Shown here: piece after piece, positions 33,664 through 43,230 of the stretch | Position numbering within the stretch: position 1 is the stretch's first letter | Layout of the letters: every line of letters begins with the position of its first letter | Assembly: GCF_000342165.1 (NCBI RefSeq) | Contig: NZ_AMRV01000013.1 | Coordinates: forward strand, 1-56,229 | Direction: 5' to 3' | Source of the DNA: Pacificimonas flava | Lineage (GTDB): Bacteria; Pseudomonadota; Alphaproteobacteria; Sphingomonadales; Sphingomonadaceae | DNA length: 56,229 bases | Program-made: the position numbers and the translations under genes | Notes under the pieces: generated by a model | What the model was told of the DNA's origin: nothing | The model's database searches: none | The model's input: only the letters and a program-made list of their open reading frames with translations

Positions 33664-36483
33664 TCAGAAGCGGGCGCGAATGCCGAACGTGTAGATGGAG
33701 TCGTCGTAGCGCACGTCGCGCGTCAAGTAGGACTCCTGAAAGTAGCTCTTGTACTTGTTGCGCAGGATGTTGGTGCCGCCGACCGTCAGGCGAATATCCT
33801 CGTTGAGGTCATAGGCGATGCTGAGGTCGAGACGGCCGCCGGGGCGCACATAGTTGAGGACGGTCGGCACGAACACCTCGTCGACGCGGTCGGCGTCGAT
33901 CGGGCGGACGATGTTCAGGCCGGTGGCGTCGCCATCATAGTAGCGCGAGCGGTAGGTGTAGACGAGGCGGGTCGACAGGCCGAACTTCTCGTAGAGGAGG
34001 CCGGCGTTGAAGTTGTGCTTCGACACGCCCTGCAGCGTCTCTCCGAACAGATTGTCGTCCTCGGCCGTTACCTCGCTGTCGACGAGCGTGTAGTTGCCGA
34101 ACACGCCGAAGCCGGAGAGCGCGCCGGGCAGGAAGTCGAAGAAGGTCTGGCCGCTGACCTCCACACCCTTCAGCTCCGCCGCGCCCAGGTTGCGCGGACG
34201 CGAGATGTTGTAGGTATTGCCATCGATCACCTCGGCGCTTGCGGATGTGATAATCCGGTCGCTGATTTCGCGGTAGAAGGCGGCGACGGCGAGGAAGCCG
34301 TTCTGGAAGTAATATTCCAGGGTGGCGTCATAGCTGTCGGACTTCTGCGGGCGCAGATCCGGATTGCCGGCTGAGCCCGAATTGATGACGTTCGGGTTGG
34401 TGGCGATGACATAGCTGACGCCCGGATTCAGCGAGCCGAAGCCGGGCCGGCGCACCGTCTTGCTGTAATTGGCGCGCGCCTGCAGACCGCCGCCGAAGTC
34501 GATGCGCGCGCTGGCGTTCGGCAGTACGTCGGTGTCGGTCGTGGAGGATTCCACCGGCACCGGTACGCCGTCGACGAGGCCCGCGCCGGCAATGGTGCGC
34601 TCGGTGCGGGTCGGACGCACACCGATCAGGCCGTCGATGTTGATCGTATCGCCCAGCGGAATGTCGTAGGCAGCCTGAATGTAGGCGGCATAGGTCTTTT
34701 CCTGCGCGTCGAAGCGGCGCTCCGCCTGATATTCCGGATCGCCGAGCGGCAGGCCGTAGAAGCCGCGCAGATAGTCGCGGCCCTCGTCGGAGCGCAGATA
34801 ATCCGGGTTCGGTATCAGCACCGGCGCACCATTGTTCTGGCGCGGAATGCCGGGCGTGCTGACCAGGAAGTCGCTCGGAAGACCGGTCGCGTCGCTGATG
34901 GGCGTGACCATGTCCCCGCCCGGCGCGCCAATATTGACCAACGCCTGATCGGAGCGCGCCGACCGGTCCGCGAACCGGCCGCCGATCTGAATTCGGTCGA
35001 TGATGCCGCCGATTTCATATTCGGCGTCCAGCTGCGCGGCGAGCATGTCGCCGCTGGTGCGCGTGAAGTTCTGATTGAGGCCGTTGCGGAAGAAGAACCC
35101 GTCCGGATTGTAGAGCGGATTGCCGGGCTGGAAGTAACGGCCGCCATTGCCGTCGTTCGTGACAACCTGGATTTCCTCGATCGGCTTGCCGATGTCGACG
35201 ATGAACGTCTCGTTCGTATAGGTCGAATCCTGGTACGAGAAATCGCCGTCCAGCTTGAAGGCGTCCTTCTCATAGCGGAAGCCGAGAGCGCCCAGGTAAT
35301 TGTTCGTCTCTGCCGTGCGCGACTGCGCGCTGGTGAAGGCCCGGGCGTTGCGGAACGTCGCGGAGGTCACGTTGCATAGATTCTGAACAGTGAAGTCTTC
35401 CAGAAACGGCTGGCCGCCATTCTGGTTCGGATTCTGGATGACGCGCGGATTGAAGCCGCCCTCCGTCACCCGCGCATCGAAACAATTGTCGTCGGTGACA
35501 ATGTCGGACACCTCGGTGCCCTCGTTGAAGAACTGGGTTTCCACGAATGCGGACTGGTTGTCGGACCGAAAGCCCGTGAACAGGCCGTCGGCGTAGATTT
35601 CCAGCTCGGAAGAGGCCTGCCATTGCAGCGAGGCATTGGCCTGCGGCCGCTCGTAATTGCCGTACTCGTTGAGGCCGCCATTCACATTCGGCAGCGCCAC
35701 GCCAGGGGTATCGAACCGGAACGTGCCGCTGCGCCGGACAGGGACATAGAAGTACGGCCGGTTATAGTCGGTGCTGGACCAGGTGACGTTGATCAGCGCG
35801 CCGATGTCGCCGATGCCGGTTTCCCAGGTGTCGGTTGCCAGGAAGCCGAGCTGCGGCGTGATCGTGTCGGTGTTCGACGCATGGTTGCCGCGGGCCGTGA
35901 CGACGACGGTCGGGTCCTGAAAATCGAACGCCTTGTTCAGCTGCAGATCGGTGATGCCGGCAATGCCGCCCTCGATCAGATCGGCGGTCGAGGATTTGAT
36001 GACGTCGACGCGCGCCAGCGCCTCGGCCGGCAGGTCCTGGAATTCGAAGGTACGGCCGGCGGTCGAGAACAGCTCGCGCCCGTCCACCGTCGTCAAAATG
36101 TCGCTGAGACCGCGAATGAGGACGCCGGTGATCTCGTTATTGCCGCCGACGGTGACCTGCACGCCCGGCACGCGCTGCAGCGCGGCGGCCGTGGTCGGAT
36201 CCGGGAACTTGCCGATGTCATCCGCGATGATCGAATCGACCACCTGATCGGCATTCTGCTTGATCTCCGCCGCGCGCTCCAGCGAACTGCGAATGCCGGT
36301 GATGACGATCGGCTGCTGCGCCGAAGGCTGCTGATTATCGGCAGGAACCGTTCCGACGTCAGAGGGCGTCTCGTTCTCCGCGGGGGGTGTCTGATCGATG
36401 GGCGGCGAAGTGTCCTGCGCCAGGGCCGCAGATGTCAGGCCAATGCTGGATACCGCGCCCAGCATGAGTGCACGCCACGTCAT
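33664..36483 (-). CDS. TonB-dependent receptor (Caulobacter/Xanthomonas type)
   Basis: A 939-residue outer-membrane receptor. A signal peptide ends at SAALAQ. It has an acidic Pro/Gln-rich spacer and then a plug domain with the TonB box-like IVITGIRSSLERA and KQNADQVVDSIIADDIGKFPD, the hallmark of the TIGR01782-type receptors that import glycans or other carbon sources. ALQRVPGVQV, VLIRGLSD and DVIKSSTADLIEGGIAG are plug motifs. The C-terminal barrel ends in an aromatic residue (IRARF), as expected for BAM insertion. Next to two sulfatases, the cargo may be a sulfated oligosaccharide. The ATG at 36483 follows GGGGAGGATT. Confidence 0.93.
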   Translation of the reverse strand: MTWRALMLGAVSSIGLTSAALAQDTSPPIDQTPPAENETPSDVGTVPADNQQPSAQQPIVITGIRSSLERAAEIKQNADQVVDSIIADDIGKFPDPTTAAALQRVPGVQVTVGGNNEITGVLIRGLSDILTTVDGRELFSTAGRTFEFQDLPAEALARVDVIKSSTADLIEGGIAGITDLQLNKAFDFQDPTVVVTARGNHASNTDTITPQLGFLATDTWETGIGDIGALINVTWSSTDYNRPYFYVPVRRSGTFRFDTPGVALPNVNGGLNEYGNYERPQANASLQWQASSELEIYADGLFTGFRSDNQSAFVETQFFNEGTEVSDIVTDDNCFDARVTEGGFNPRVIQNPNQNGGQPFLEDFTVQNLCNVTSATFRNARAFTSAQSRTAETNNYLGALGFRYEKDAFKLDGDFSYQDSTYTNETFIVDIGKPIEEIQVVTNDGNGGRYFQPGNPLYNPDGFFFRNGLNQNFTRTSGDMLAAQLDAEYEIGGIIDRIQIGGRFADRSARSDQALVNIGAPGGDMVTPISDATGLPSDFLVSTPGIPRQNNGAPVLIPNPDYLRSDEGRDYLRGFYGLPLGDPEYQAERRFDAQEKTYAAYIQAAYDIPLGDTINIDGLIGVRPTRTERTIAGAGLVDGVPVPVESSTTDTDVLPNASARIDFGGGLQARANYSKTVRRPGFGSLNPGVSYVIATNPNVINSGSAGNPDLRPQKSDSYDATLEYYFQNGFLAVAAFYREISDRIITSASAEVIDGNTYNISRPRNLGAAELKGVEVSGQTFFDFLPGALSGFGVFGNYTLVDSEVTAEDDNLFGETLQGVSKHNFNAGLLYEKFGLSTRLVYTYRSRYYDGDATGLNIVRPIDADRVDEVFVPTVLNYVRPGGRLDLSIAYDLNEDIRLTVGGTNILRNKYKSYFQESYLTRDVRYDDSIYTFGIRARF

Positions 36484-36526
36484 AATCCTCCCCTTCACGA
36501 CACATTTTCGCCGTTCTTAGATTTTG

Positions 36527-36554
36527 CCCATAGCAATCCTTAACGAAATGACAA
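36527..36554 (-). promoter_or_regulatory. candidate promoter of the TonB receptor gene
   Basis: TTGTCA (36554-36549) and TATGGG (36532-36527) with a 16-bp spacer lie about 45 bp upstream of the receptor start, in the AT-rich gap after the efflux operon. The -35 is good and the -10 weak. Confidence 0.35.
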
Positions 36555-36557
36555 TTA

Positions 36558-38060
36558 TTAATCGGATAAATCGGCTAAGTTTTGCGACCAATCTCGCTGG
36601 TCACCGTCGTCCGTGGGCGTGCTGGATCTCCTGCCTGTCAGAACATCCGACTCAGGCGGTCCCCACCCGCCAGCGAGCGTCCTGAAAAGATCAATCTGAT
36701 CCCCCGATAGGGCGGCATCCGCGTTCGCCAGAGCCGCGTTCGCGTCGGCAAATGTTCGCTCCGCATCCAGAAGGGCCAGCGAATCGACCGAACCAACGCG
36801 CTGCTGGACCCGCGTAATCTCGACCGCTCGCTTCGCCTCCTCATAGGCCGCCTGCAGATCGGACCGGCGCTGCAGATCATGCTGGTAGACGGACAGCGCC
36901 GTTTCCACCTCCCGAAGGGCAGCGAGCACCGTGCCATCGAATTCCGCCAGTGCGCCCTGCGTATCGGCCTCGGCAGCGGCGATCCGCGCGCGCGCCTTCG
37001 ATTGATTGGGAAAGGTCCAGCCGATGAGCGGGCCCAGCAACCAGCGAAAGGGGCCGGCGCCGAACATGTCGCCAAAGGACGTGCTGGTCGAACCCACCGA
37101 CCCGCCAAGCGAAATCCGCGGATAGAGGTCCGCGGTCACGACGCCGATCCGCGCCGTCGCGGCCGCAAGACGCTGTTCGGCCGCCCGCACGTCGGGGCGG
37201 CGCGCCAGAAGAGCGGCGCCGTCCCCCACCGGGATGGGCTGGTCCAGGATCAGCATATCGGCCCGTTCCGCGGCAATGGCCGGCAGATCCGCCGGCACCC
37301 GGCCTGTCAGTTCCGCAAGACGAAACAATGCCGCGTCGCGCTGCGCCTCTATCGCGGGCACGTCCGCCGCGCGCTGGTTCCTGAGCGCGGCGATGCGCGC
37401 GGTATCGAGGCCGGTGTCGAAGCCGGCCTGATGCCGCCGCCGCGTCAGCGACAGGGACCGGTCAAGCAGACCGACGATGTCGTTCGCCACCTTCAGCCGC
37501 GCGGCCGAGGAGGCGGCGTCGGCATAGGCCCGCGCCGTTTCGGCAACGATGGCGACGCGCACGGCGCGGGCGTCCGCCTGCGCCGCCCCGACATCGCCCT
37601 CTGCCGCCTCGACGCCGCGCGACACGCGGCCGAACAGATCGACTTCATAGGCGACGTCCAGACCGGCATCGATGATCCAGTCTTCCCGGTCGAGGCCGGG
37701 AAAACGCTGGATGGCCGGTTGGCGGCCGTAGTTCGCGTCCGCATTGATTTGAGCCTGCGGTTCGCGGTCCGCCCTCGCGCCTCTCAGCATCGCACGCGCA
37801 CGGGCGACGCGCGCCGCGGCAACGCGAATGTCGGTATTCGCCGCCAGCGCGTCCTCGATCAGCCTGTCGAGAACCGGATCGTCATAGAGACGCCACCAGT
37901 CGGCGGCGACCGGCTGGGCGGTCACGGCGGACGACTCTGTGGAAAGGAAGGGGCCGGACGCGGTGGGAGTGACCGCAGGGGGGACATAATCCGGCCCCGC
38001 CGCACATGCCGCAAGGGCAAGCGCGGAAAGAGCTGACAGAAGGTGATTGCGTATCGTCAT
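36558..38060 (-). CDS. RND efflux outer-membrane factor (NodT/OprM family lipoprotein)
   Basis: A 500-residue TolC-like channel. The lipobox LALAAC (Cys19) is followed by AGPDYVPP, the standard OprM/NodT opening. Two OEP repeats follow, each rich in long helices: VAADWWRLYDDPVLDRLIEDALAANTD in the first half and RRPDVRAAEQRLAAATARIGV, then the ISLGGSVG strand in the second. It forms the outer-membrane duct of the tripartite pump. The ATG at 38060 lies 10 bp after the pump stop, making it the last gene of the operon. The upstream open frame to 38123 is not used. Confidence 0.94.
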   Translation of the reverse strand: MTIRNHLLSALSALALAACAAGPDYVPPAVTPTASGPFLSTESSAVTAQPVAADWWRLYDDPVLDRLIEDALAANTDIRVAAARVARARAMLRGARADREPQAQINADANYGRQPAIQRFPGLDREDWIIDAGLDVAYEVDLFGRVSRGVEAAEGDVGAAQADARAVRVAIVAETARAYADAASSAARLKVANDIVGLLDRSLSLTRRRHQAGFDTGLDTARIAALRNQRAADVPAIEAQRDAALFRLAELTGRVPADLPAIAAERADMLILDQPIPVGDGAALLARRPDVRAAEQRLAAATARIGVVTADLYPRISLGGSVGSTSTSFGDMFGAGPFRWLLGPLIGWTFPNQSKARARIAAAEADTQGALAEFDGTVLAALREVETALSVYQHDLQRRSDLQAAYEEAKRAVEITRVQQRVGSVDSLALLDAERTFADANAALANADAALSGDQIDLFRTLAGGWGPPESDVLTGRRSSTPTDDGDQRDWSQNLADLSD

Positions 38061-38070
38061 GGGATCGAAC

Positions 38071-41000
38071 CTATTCCGCCGGCTGCAACGCCGCGCCGTC
38101 CTCGGAACGGCGGCGCCGTCCAAGACGGTCGCCCAGCGCGCGGCAGACGACGTAGAATGTGGGGGTGAAAAGAAGACCGAACCCGGTCACGCCGAGCATG
38201 CCGAAGAACACCGCCGTACCCAGCGCCTGGCGCAGCTCCGCCCCGGCGCCCTTCGCGATCAGGAGCGGCACCGCGCCCAGAATGAAGGCGAAGCTGGTCA
38301 TCAGGATCGGCCGCAGCCGGTCCCGCGCCGCGCGAATGGCGGCCTCCACCGGTGACAGACCATCATCGTCCTCCGCCTGCTTGGCGAACTCGACCACCAG
38401 AATGGCGTTCTTCGCCGCCAGCGCGATCAGGACGACAAGGCCGATCTGCGTCAGGACGTTGTTGTCCATGCCGCGCAGATTGACGCCGATCATGGCCGCG
38501 AGCAGGCACATGGGCACGATCAGGATGATCGCCAGCGGCAGCACCAGACTTTCATACTGCGCCGCCAGCACCAGGAAGACGAACAGCACGGCCAGGGCAA
38601 AGACGATGGCGGCGGTATTGCCGGCCATCTGCTGCTGATAGGCAATGCCCGTCCATTCCTGACCGAAGCCGCTCGGCAGGGTCTCCGTCGCCAGCTTCTC
38701 CATCGTCACCAGCGACTGGCCAGACGAGTAGCCGGGCGCCGTGTCGCCATCGATGGCAACGGCGGGCCGCAGATTGTAACGCGTCACCCGATAGGGACCG
38801 GTCTTGCTGTCGAACGTCGCGACGGACCCGATGGGAACCATCTCGCCGCTGTTCGAGCGCGTCTGCAGGTTCGCGATATCGGCTTCCGTTTCCCGGTGTT
38901 CCGCATCCGCCTGCGCCGTGACGCGGTAGGTGCGGCCGAGAAGATTGAAGTCGTTCACATAGGCGGAGCCCAGATAGACCGACAGCGCCTCGAACACGCG
39001 CTCCGGCGGGACGCCGAGCATGTCCGCCTTGCGGCGGTCGATATCGGCAAAGATGCGCGGCGTGGCTGTGTTGAAGAAGGTGTAGACCTGCGCCAGCCCC
39101 TCCGTCTGGTTCGCCTTTCCGATCAGGCCATAGGCCGCACCTTCCAGCGCCTCGTAACTGTGTTCGCCAAGATCCTGCACCATCATCCGATAGCCGCCGG
39201 CAGAGCCGATGCCCTGAATGAGCGGTGGCGGCACGATCATCAGCCGCGCCTCGTTGATGTCGGCCGTGCGGCGCTGCGCCTCCGCCATGATATCCTCGAA
39301 GCTGACACCGAGTTCCTGGCGCTTCTCAAAGGATTCCAGCGGCACATAGGCAGCGGCGGTGTTCGGCGCGAGCGTCTGCGACGGGCCGTCGAACCCGGCC
39401 AGCATCACCGAACCCTTGACCCCGGGGATCGGCAGGATCCGCTTCGCCACGTCCTGCATGACTGCATCCGTGCGCTCAAGCGAGGAGCCGGCGGGAAGCT
39501 GGATCACGGTCAGGAAATAGCCCTGGTCCTGCGCCGGGATAAAGCCGGTCGGCGTCGCCCAGAACAGCCCGACCGTGGCCGCGATCAGGCCGCCATAGCC
39601 CAGCATGACACGACGCGGCCGGGTCACGAGCCAGCGGGTGAGCGCGGCATACCGTTCGCTCATCCGCTCGAACCCGCGGTTGAACCCGTCACCGGCCCGG
39701 TGAAGGACGGCCATGATCCGCGACGGCCTGTCGCTGCGCTCCTCCGCACGGAGGAGAAGGGCCGCAAGCGCCGGTGACAGCGTCAGAGACACGACCAGAG
39801 AGATCAGGGTGGCCGTCGCGATGGTCACAGCGAATTGCTGATAGAAGGCGCCCGACAGGCCGGTCAGAAACAACGTCGGCACGAACACCGCGCAGAGGAC
39901 CAGAACAATGGCGACAAGCGCCGCCGACACTTCGTCCATGGAGACACGCGCGGCCTCCAGCGGCGACAGGCCGCGCTCCAGGTTCCGCTCGACATTCTCC
40001 ACGACGACGATGGCGTCGTCGACGACGATGCCGATAGCCAGCACCATGCCGAACAGGGACAGGTTGTTGAGCGAATAGCCGAAGGCGGCGAGCGCCAGGC
40101 AGCTGCCGATCAGCGAGACCGGAATGGCGACCACGGGAATGATGGCCGCGCGCCATTTCTGCAGGAACACGACGATGACCAGCACGACCAGGACCACCGC
40201 CTCGCCAAGCGTGTGCATGACCGCATCGACCGACTGCGAGATGAATTCCGTCGGATTGTATATAACGCGGTAGTCCAGCCCCTTCGGAAAGGATTGGGAG
40301 GCCGTCTCCATCTGCTCCTCGACCGCCTGCGCGGCTGCCAGTGCGTTCGACCCCGGCCGCTGGAACACGGCCATGATGACGGTCGGATCGCCCGACAAAT
40401 AGGTGTTCGACGAATAATCGGCGGCGCCGAGTTCGACGTTCGCGACGTCGGAAATGCGCACCTGGCGTCCGTCCGGATCGCTGCGCACGACAATGCCCTC
40501 GAACTCTGAGGGATCGGCATAGCGACCCTGCGCCTCCACGTTCAGCTGAAAGGCGTTGCCGCTGTCATAGGGGGGCTGGCCGAGCGTGCCGGCCGCGACC
40601 TGGACGTTCTGCGCACGCAGGGCGGCCACGATCTCGCCCGCCGTCAGATCGAGGGCGGCGGCACGGCCGGGATCGATCCAGACGCGCATCGCATAGTCGC
40701 GCGCGCCGAACAGGCGAACATCGCCGACCCCGTCGATGCGGTTCAGCCGGTCGCGAATCTGCGTCAGCGCGTAGTTCGAGATGTAGCCGCGATCGAGCGA
40801 TCCGTCCGGCGACACCAGATTCACCACCATCAGGAAGTCTGGCGACGTCTTCTGCGTGACGACGCCAAGCCGGCGCACCTCCTCCGGCAGGGTCGGCAGC
40901 GCGACCGCGACCCGGTTCTGCACCAGCACCTGGGCCGCGTCGAGATCCGTGCCGATCCTGAAGGTAACGGTGATCGTCAGGTTGCCGTCGCCGGTCGATT

Positions 41001-41247
41001 CCGAGGACATGTAGAGCATGTCGTCGACACCGTTGATTTGCTGCTCGATGGGCGCGGCCACCGTCTCTGCGACGGTCTGCGCGGTCGCGCCCGGATAGCT
41101 GGCGGTGACCGTTACGGTCGGCGGCACGATATCCGGATATTGCGAAACCGGCAGGCCGATATACGCGATCGCCCCCAATATGGTGATGACGACGGCGATG
41201 ACCGCGGCGAAAATCGGCCGCGATATGAAAAATCGGGAAAGACGCAT
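38071..41247 (-). CDS. RND multidrug efflux pump, HAE-1 family inner-membrane subunit
   Basis: A 1058-residue AcrB/MexF-like proton antiporter. The N-terminal FFISRPIFAAVIAVVITILGAIAYIGLPV is helix 1 (shown in two halves here), followed by the periplasmic porter region. The proton-relay helix 4 has GIVVDDAIVVVENVERNLE with two conserved Asp. A second set of six helices begins after residue 540 (PRRVMLGYGGLIAA). GTAVFFGMLGVTGFGLLFTP closes helix 12. It exports drugs or envelope-damaging compounds using the proton gradient. It lies between the adaptor and outer-membrane factor genes. Confidence 0.96.
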   Translation of the reverse strand: MRLSRFFISRPIFAAVIAVVITILGAIAYIGLPVSQYPDIVPPTVTVTASYPGATAQTVAETVAAPIEQQINGVDDMLYMSSESTGDGNLTITVTFRIGTDLDAAQVLVQNRVAVALPTLPEEVRRLGVVTQKTSPDFLMVVNLVSPDGSLDRGYISNYALTQIRDRLNRIDGVGDVRLFGARDYAMRVWIDPGRAAALDLTAGEIVAALRAQNVQVAAGTLGQPPYDSGNAFQLNVEAQGRYADPSEFEGIVVRSDPDGRQVRISDVANVELGAADYSSNTYLSGDPTVIMAVFQRPGSNALAAAQAVEEQMETASQSFPKGLDYRVIYNPTEFISQSVDAVMHTLGEAVVLVVLVIVVFLQKWRAAIIPVVAIPVSLIGSCLALAAFGYSLNNLSLFGMVLAIGIVVDDAIVVVENVERNLERGLSPLEAARVSMDEVSAALVAIVLVLCAVFVPTLFLTGLSGAFYQQFAVTIATATLISLVVSLTLSPALAALLLRAEERSDRPSRIMAVLHRAGDGFNRGFERMSERYAALTRWLVTRPRRVMLGYGGLIAATVGLFWATPTGFIPAQDQGYFLTVIQLPAGSSLERTDAVMQDVAKRILPIPGVKGSVMLAGFDGPSQTLAPNTAAAYVPLESFEKRQELGVSFEDIMAEAQRRTADINEARLMIVPPPLIQGIGSAGGYRMMVQDLGEHSYEALEGAAYGLIGKANQTEGLAQVYTFFNTATPRIFADIDRRKADMLGVPPERVFEALSVYLGSAYVNDFNLLGRTYRVTAQADAEHRETEADIANLQTRSNSGEMVPIGSVATFDSKTGPYRVTRYNLRPAVAIDGDTAPGYSSGQSLVTMEKLATETLPSGFGQEWTGIAYQQQMAGNTAAIVFALAVLFVFLVLAAQYESLVLPLAIILIVPMCLLAAMIGVNLRGMDNNVLTQIGLVVLIALAAKNAILVVEFAKQAEDDDGLSPVEAAIRAARDRLRPILMTSFAFILGAVPLLIAKGAGAELRQALGTAVFFGMLGVTGFGLLFTPTFYVVCRALGDRLGRRRRSEDGAALQPAE

Positions 41248-41271
41248 GGAAGCCTCGTCTGGATAGGGCGA

Positions 41272-42552
41272 TCAGTTCGCGGCGAAGCTGGCGCCGCCGA
41301 TCAGGGCGGTCGTTGCCGGCGCGGAGACGCGGTCTTCGTCGTTCGGCGCGATCCGGCCGGGGCGGGTTTCGACCTTCATGCCCGGCTGCGCGAGCTCGGG
41401 CGCGCTGATCACGACACGGTCCGACCGCGACAGGCCGCTGCGCACGACACGAAGGCCGCGAATGGCGGGGCCCAGTTCGACCGGCCTTGCCTCCGCCGTG
41501 CCGTCATCGCCGATAATGGTGACGATCTTGCGGGCCTGATCGGTCTGCACGGCCGCATCGGGCACCAGCAGCGCACGGCGGGCCGAGGCGCTCGTCAGGT
41601 GCGCATCACCGAACATTCCGGGCGACAGGAACCCATCGGGATTGTCGACGACCGCGCGAATGCGGATCGTGCCGGATCGCGGGTCGAGGCCGTTGTCGGT
41701 AAAATCCAGCCGTCCTTTCCAGCGATATGCGGTCTCGTCCTGCAACCTGATCTCGATGGGGGCGTCGCCGCCGCCTTCCTCCGCCGCGCGGCGCATCTTC
41801 AGAAACAGCGCTTCGGACGCCTCGACATTGAAATAGAGCGGGTCGACAGCGTTGATCGTCGTCAGAAGCGTGGCCGTACCGGCACCGCCGCCGCCCACCT
41901 GGTTGCCGGCATCGATCCGGCGGTCCGAGATGCGACCCGCTATGGGCGCCCGAACCTTCGTAAAGCCGAGATCGAGCGTGCGCGCCCGGACATCGGCATC
42001 CGCAGCCGCAACGGCAGCCTGCGCCGCCTGCTCCTCCGCACGCAGGCGGTCGACTTCGCTGGCTGATACGGCGTCGATATCGACGAGTTCCAGCGCCCGC
42101 GTCAGCTCGGCATCGGCCAGGTTCATGCTGCTGACGGCGCTCGCCCGCCGCGCCTGCGCCTCGGCAAGAGCGGCCTCGAAGGGGCGGGGGTCGATCGTGA
42201 AGAGAAGATCGCCGCGCCTGACGAGGGCGCCGTCCTCGAAATGGACGCCGGTGACCTCACCGGCTACCCGCGGCCGCACCTCGACCGTCCGGCTGGGCGA
42301 GAAACGGCCGACATACTCGTCCCATTCCGTGATCTCGCGAACCACGGGATTGGCGACAGTCACTTCGACCTGCGGCGGGGCGGCATTCGCCGGACCTGCG
42401 GGCTGCAACACCTCGTATCCCGCCCATGCGGCCAGAAATAGCGGCACCGCCATGAAGGCGCCGCGCCGCAGTGCCGCGCGCTTCGATCTGCGCGCCGCAG
42501 GATGCTTCGGTGCGTCCGCCGAGGAGGACGCGATTTTCGTATGCATGTTCAT
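41272..42552 (-). CDS. RND efflux periplasmic adaptor (membrane fusion protein)
   Basis: A 426-residue MFP. An N-terminal membrane anchor at about residues 30-50 (MAVPLFLAAWAGYEVL) is followed by the strand EVTVANPVVREITEWDEYVGRFSP in adjoining pieces, a lipoyl-like domain (VEVRPRVAGEVTGVHF), a helical hairpin with LAEAQARRASAVSSMNLADAELTRA, and the second lipoyl half (TKVRAPIAGRISDRRID). Adaptor beta-barrel and MP domains complete it. It bridges the RND pump and the outer-membrane channel. Its ATG overlaps the small upstream gene by 4 bp (ATGA), so translation is coupled. Confidence 0.93.
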   Translation of the reverse strand: MNMHTKIASSSADAPKHPAARRSKRAALRRGAFMAVPLFLAAWAGYEVLQPAGPANAAPPQVEVTVANPVVREITEWDEYVGRFSPSRTVEVRPRVAGEVTGVHFEDGALVRRGDLLFTIDPRPFEAALAEAQARRASAVSSMNLADAELTRALELVDIDAVSASEVDRLRAEEQAAQAAVAAADADVRARTLDLGFTKVRAPIAGRISDRRIDAGNQVGGGGAGTATLLTTINAVDPLYFNVEASEALFLKMRRAAEEGGGDAPIEIRLQDETAYRWKGRLDFTDNGLDPRSGTIRIRAVVDNPDGFLSPGMFGDAHLTSASARRALLVPDAAVQTDQARKIVTIIGDDGTAEARPVELGPAIRGLRVVRSGLSRSDRVVISAPELAQPGMKVETRPGRIAPNDEDRVSAPATTALIGGASFAAN

Positions 42553-42950
42553 CCGTGTACCCCCACGCTGCGACCGGACCGCCCCGCGTCGATGCTTCCG
42601 CGGACCAGTTCATATTGCTGCGATGTGAAGCCGGCGCCGAGGAACGCGGCGATCTCACCATCGTCGATGGCGGCCGCGCGGTGCCACGCAAGCACGGCAA
42701 GGCGGCGCAGAGCCTCGAGCCGCCGGTCGGCGAGCGCCGGCAGACGGCGCCCGCCGAACAGAAGTCCCATGGCGGCCGCGATAGCGCCGGGTCTTCTTAT
42801 GCTGGACGGCCGCTCCCTGCGGGCAAGAGCCACCACGGACCATTCCAGTGCCGACAGGCTGGCGGGCTGGGGGGAGGCCACGGCACGAAGAGCCGGAAAA
42901 TCGGCCTCCTCCTGAAATTCCGTGGTTTGCGAAGCGTCGAGTAGCGTCAT
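42549..42950 (-). CDS. small hypothetical protein, first gene of the RND efflux operon
   Basis: A 133-residue protein with no family I recognise. The sequence is mostly helical: ASLSALEWSVVALARRER, then a hydrophobic stretch GAIAAAMGLLFGG, then LADRRLEALRRLAVLAWHRA and FLGAGFTSQQYELV. No clear signal peptide or membrane span is present. The ATG at 42950 is preceded by AAGGA at 7 bp. The stop overlaps the adaptor start (ATGA), which argues strongly that it is a real gene and functions with the pump. Possible roles are an accessory factor or a regulator, but none can be assigned. The longer frame from 43031 was rejected. Confidence 0.7.
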   Translation of the reverse strand: MTLLDASQTTEFQEEADFPALRAVASPQPASLSALEWSVVALARRERPSSIRRPGAIAAAMGLLFGGRRLPALADRRLEALRRLAVLAWHRAAAIDDGEIAAFLGAGFTSQQYELVRGSIDAGRSGRSVGVHG

Positions 42951-43094
42951 GTAAAATCCTTGTCGGGACGCAGGCGCACGTCCCCTGTTTCCGAAAACGC
43001 GGGTCTTCGGACCGCTGTGAATTGGATGCACGCCTCCCGCAGCCCGGCATGCGCCGAACGAGAAAAGAGTGCCCTATTGTGTGTGGTCGGCAGG

Positions 43095-43126
43095 GGATTC
43101 AGGCGCACCAAATCGCGCCTGAATCC
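43095..43126. repeat. perfect 12-bp hairpin in the RND operon leader
   Basis: GGATTCAGGCGC (43095-43106) pairs exactly with GCGCCTGAATCC (43115-43126) around an 8-base loop. It lies in the untranslated leader of the efflux operon, 145 bp upstream of the first gene. No T-run follows on the minus strand, so it is not a simple terminator. An attenuation or anti-termination element or an extra operator is possible. The rest of the gap (42951-43324) is described in the neighbouring entries, and nothing else was seen in it. Confidence 0.65.
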
Positions 43127-43172
43127 GATGCCGATCGAAAACGGAACCGCCGCTAGTTCGGGGCGGGCTCCG

Positions 43173-43208
43173 TTATTCTGCTAAGTCCATATCGAGTCGG
43201 CTGTGCAT
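43173..43208 (-). CDS. possible 11-residue leader peptide of the RND operon
   Basis: An ATG at 43208 preceded by AGAAGGGG at about 7 bp opens a very short frame (MHSRLDMDLAE, then TAA at 43175-43173). It starts roughly 27 bases after the predicted transcription start and ends about 47 bp before the leader hairpin. That is the layout of ribosome-mediated attenuation in inducible resistance genes. Chance short frames are common, so this rests on the ribosome site and position only. Confidence 0.35.
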   Translation of the reverse strand: MHSRLDMDLAE

Positions 43209-43230
43209 CGCACGTCCCCTTCTCATTTCC

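Noticed and set aside
43095-43126. Leader hairpin as a rho-independent terminator
   Set aside because: No T-run follows it on the transcribed strand.
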